A stretch of 64,000 bases of DNA, from the NCBI RefSeq assembly GCF_019175385.1, contig NC_083344.1, positions 21,584,380-21,648,379 on the forward strand, written 5' to 3'. Below the pieces are notes generated by a model that ran no database searches, was not told where the DNA came from, and saw only the letters and a list, made by a program, of their open reading frames with translations. Numbering within the stretch: the first letter of the stretch is position 1; each line of letters begins with the position of its first letter. This document shows, one piece after another, positions 61,995 to 64,000 of this stretch. Source of the DNA: Lycium barbarum. Lineage: Eukaryota > Streptophyta > Magnoliopsida > Solanales > Solanaceae. Position numbers and translations under genes: made by a program.

Positions 61995-62086
61995 TCTCTA
62001 GTATCTCAACTTGTCTCCAATGTTGCCAAAATCCACCTGGGCTTGTTGGGTACCAACCAAACCACGCCAACAAGTCCTAAAACATA

Positions 62087-62306
62087 CTCCATCCGTCCCA
62101 AAATGATTTGTCTTACTTTCCCTATTAGTTTGTCCCAAAAAGATTGACACATTTCTATATTTAGAAATAATTTAACTTTAAGAAATGATTTACAGCCACA
62201 TGAATATCTAAGGCTTGTTTTGGACCACACAATTCAAAAGTCTTCTTTTATTTCTTTAAACTCCGCGCCAAGTCAAACTAAGACAATCTTTTTAGGACGG
62301 AGGGAA
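62087..62306. mobile_element. Stowaway-like MITE (Tc1/mariner family)
   Basis: 220 bp flanked by TA (62085-62086, 62307-62308). The termini CTCCATCCGTCCCAAAA and TTTTTAGGACGGAGGGAA form imperfect inverted repeats of about 30 bases, with the CTCCCTCCGTCCC hallmark of plant Stowaway elements. An internal GTTTGTCCCAAAAAGATTG repeats part of the terminus. It has no coding capacity and would need a mariner transposase from elsewhere. Confidence 0.88.
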
Positions 62307-62308
62307 TA

Positions 62309-64000
62309 ATACTAATTTATCCAAGACCTCAAAACATGAAATTGAACGTAAATACTCCAAACAAGGGTTTGAGTTGTTACAGTTGGTGACATTCGGCAGG
62401 TGCAAACTAAAGGAGAACTCTTTTATTTGTAAATAGAAAACTGAGATGTTATAGTAATTTTACCTCACAAAAGGGCCAATGATTTCTTCTGGTAAATAGA
62501 GTGTAATCCAAACTCCAAATAAAAGGTACTCTGCATGGTAGTGACATGATTTCCAATTCTAAAGTGCATGGGATTAAGGCCTTCTTGTAAATTTTTTCTC
62601 ATTGAAATTCAGTGAGTATTACAAATCTTTGCCTAAATATGCTGGCTTCTCTTTCATTTTCTGGTGAGTGTTCTTTGTTTCTTCCCCTTCCCTGTTTGGT
62701 TTGTTCACTGATGTCAATGTTTTCTCCAATCCTTTCGTAAAGCACATGTATATTCTAAGTGCATTATTTGATTGAGAATTTTCTGAACTCTTTTAGACAG
62801 GCTAGCTGAAATCAAACATGTATCGTGTCTCTCTCAATTGGAAAATCATCCTTGGACCAATACTATTGCAGGAGTCAAAAGTTCCATTTTTTGGCCCTCT
62901 TAGTTTTGGAAGAAAATTAATTCTACTTTTCATTCTTTAACTATACATTCTTGGTAGCTATTTAGATATACTTTAGAATGATGTGAATTGGTATTTATGA
63001 ATGATACGAACTCAACCAAAGCTATCCGGAAACAAGATCTTGCTGATTATTTTACTAGGTGACTTCTCTTATGCCATTAGAAATATGTGAAAACTGCATT
63101 ACCAGTACCTTTTTGGTACCACTTCTCTCTAGTAAGAAACACTACTAAATCTCTTTAGGCTTAATTTTCTCTGCTCAATATGTTTCATAGTACTACTACT
63201 ACAAGTAATTATTTAATATATGTATAATAGGTGGAATACTTAGAACTAATATTGCCAATGCTGATATATGTAAGTGATATAATAGATAGAACAACTTCAA
63301 ATGAAGTAAGACAAAAAGTAGTCAACATGTAGGTTGCTTGGTTTGAAGGAACTATTAAAGCTCAAATCACTTTGTGATAGATCCAACGTAATAGAGGCAT
63401 AAACCACTTTTATGGAAAAAGTTGTTTCATTCATAACATTATTTCAGCACAATGAAAGTCAAAAGCCTACAAGTTATGAGTGTTAACATCTTTTCTATCT
63501 CGCAGGATGGACTTGTGTATCATAATTTGCAATAATGATCGGAAGAAAAACCAATATCAGCAGCTAGAACTATGAGAAGCAAAGAATGGAAGCATCCAGC
63601 CTCTTACACCAGATAATAATGTTCCTGCAGACAAAAAGCTAATACAAAATTTGTCTAGCTTTTTCCATACTGCCACGAAACTGTATAATTCGTATATAAT
63701 TCAGATGATCTAATTTCTTCCTTCAAACTGATTATTTCAACTAATATATTAGTTTCGTATTATTACAAACTGGTGCAACCAAGATGTTTAGATATATGGT
63801 TGTAGTATCTAGAGTTTAAATTCTATGAATAAGTTGGAGGTAAGGTATATGTTCCCCTCCTTGTATTTTTACATGTTAATGAAATTTGCATTGGGGTCTC
63901 TAAGGTGGAACCTTGATGTGTTTTATGAAAGCTTGATGCTAGTGATACTTTTCTCTATATAGAGTTGATTATCAACATTACAATTATATGATATTCTGGT
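62309..64000. other. Unassigned AT-rich sequence
   Basis: No supported gene, terminal repeat or RNA. It contains no CACTA right terminus that would pair with the left end at 48728. Confidence 0.5.

Overview
This is plant nuclear DNA made almost entirely of transposable elements. I could not support a single host protein-coding gene, rRNA, tRNA or CRISPR array. The evidence for a plant is three Ty3/gypsy chromoviruses of the Tekay/Del type with long LTRs and initiator-Met primer sites, an Ogre/Tat element with its typical primer site and extra upstream ORF, CACTA termini with subterminal GACCA/TGGTC repeats, and a Stowaway MITE. The mix of families resembles what I know from Solanaceae, but that assignment is inference.

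Layout. Positions 1-3830 are AT-rich sequence with weak Ty1/copia traces. An old plus-strand Ogre element runs from an LTR ending at 5411 to about 48400 and acts as a host for insertions. Its parts are: LTR (about 3830-5411), primer site 5414-5431, ORF1 relic 15987-17480, an acidic zinc-finger ORF at 17861-19081, gag pieces at 29606-29945, 33156-33567 and 43498-44625, protease 44640-45682, and RT/RNase H 46192-48400. Integrase and the 3' LTR are missing.

Insertions into Ogre: (a) minus-strand Tekay-like element 1, 5797-15792, TSD ATACC; (b) a non-autonomous CACTA element, 24566-29324, TSD CAA; (c) a 3.2-kb solo LTR, 29946-33150, TSD CAAGT; (d) minus-strand Tekay-like element 2, 33573-43492, TSD AAGGC. 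After the CACTA landed, a 5.07-kb block that crosses the Ogre/CACTA border was duplicated in tandem (copy 1 about 17503-22571, copy 2 about 22572-27643), leaving an orphan CACTA left end at 19497.

Beyond Ogre, 48442-48727 is unassigned. A second CACTA-type left end starts at 48728, and its right end is not in the window. That tract is interrupted by minus-strand Tekay-like element 3, 51122-61586, TSD AAAAG. A 202-bp tandem duplication (61591-61994) and a Stowaway-like MITE (62087-62306) follow, then featureless DNA to 64000.

Elements 1-3 each encode a gag-protease-RT-RNase H-integrase-chromodomain polyprotein. All three are disabled: element 1 by only three in-frame stops, elements 2 and 3 by many lesions. 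Element 1 looks youngest (its LTRs are nearly identical), then element 3, then element 2. I found no convincing new biological system. The most interesting signals are the chimeric tandem duplication, palindrome clusters and minisatellites kept at the same place in different LTRs, and the Ogre middle ORF with two Gag-like zinc fingers.
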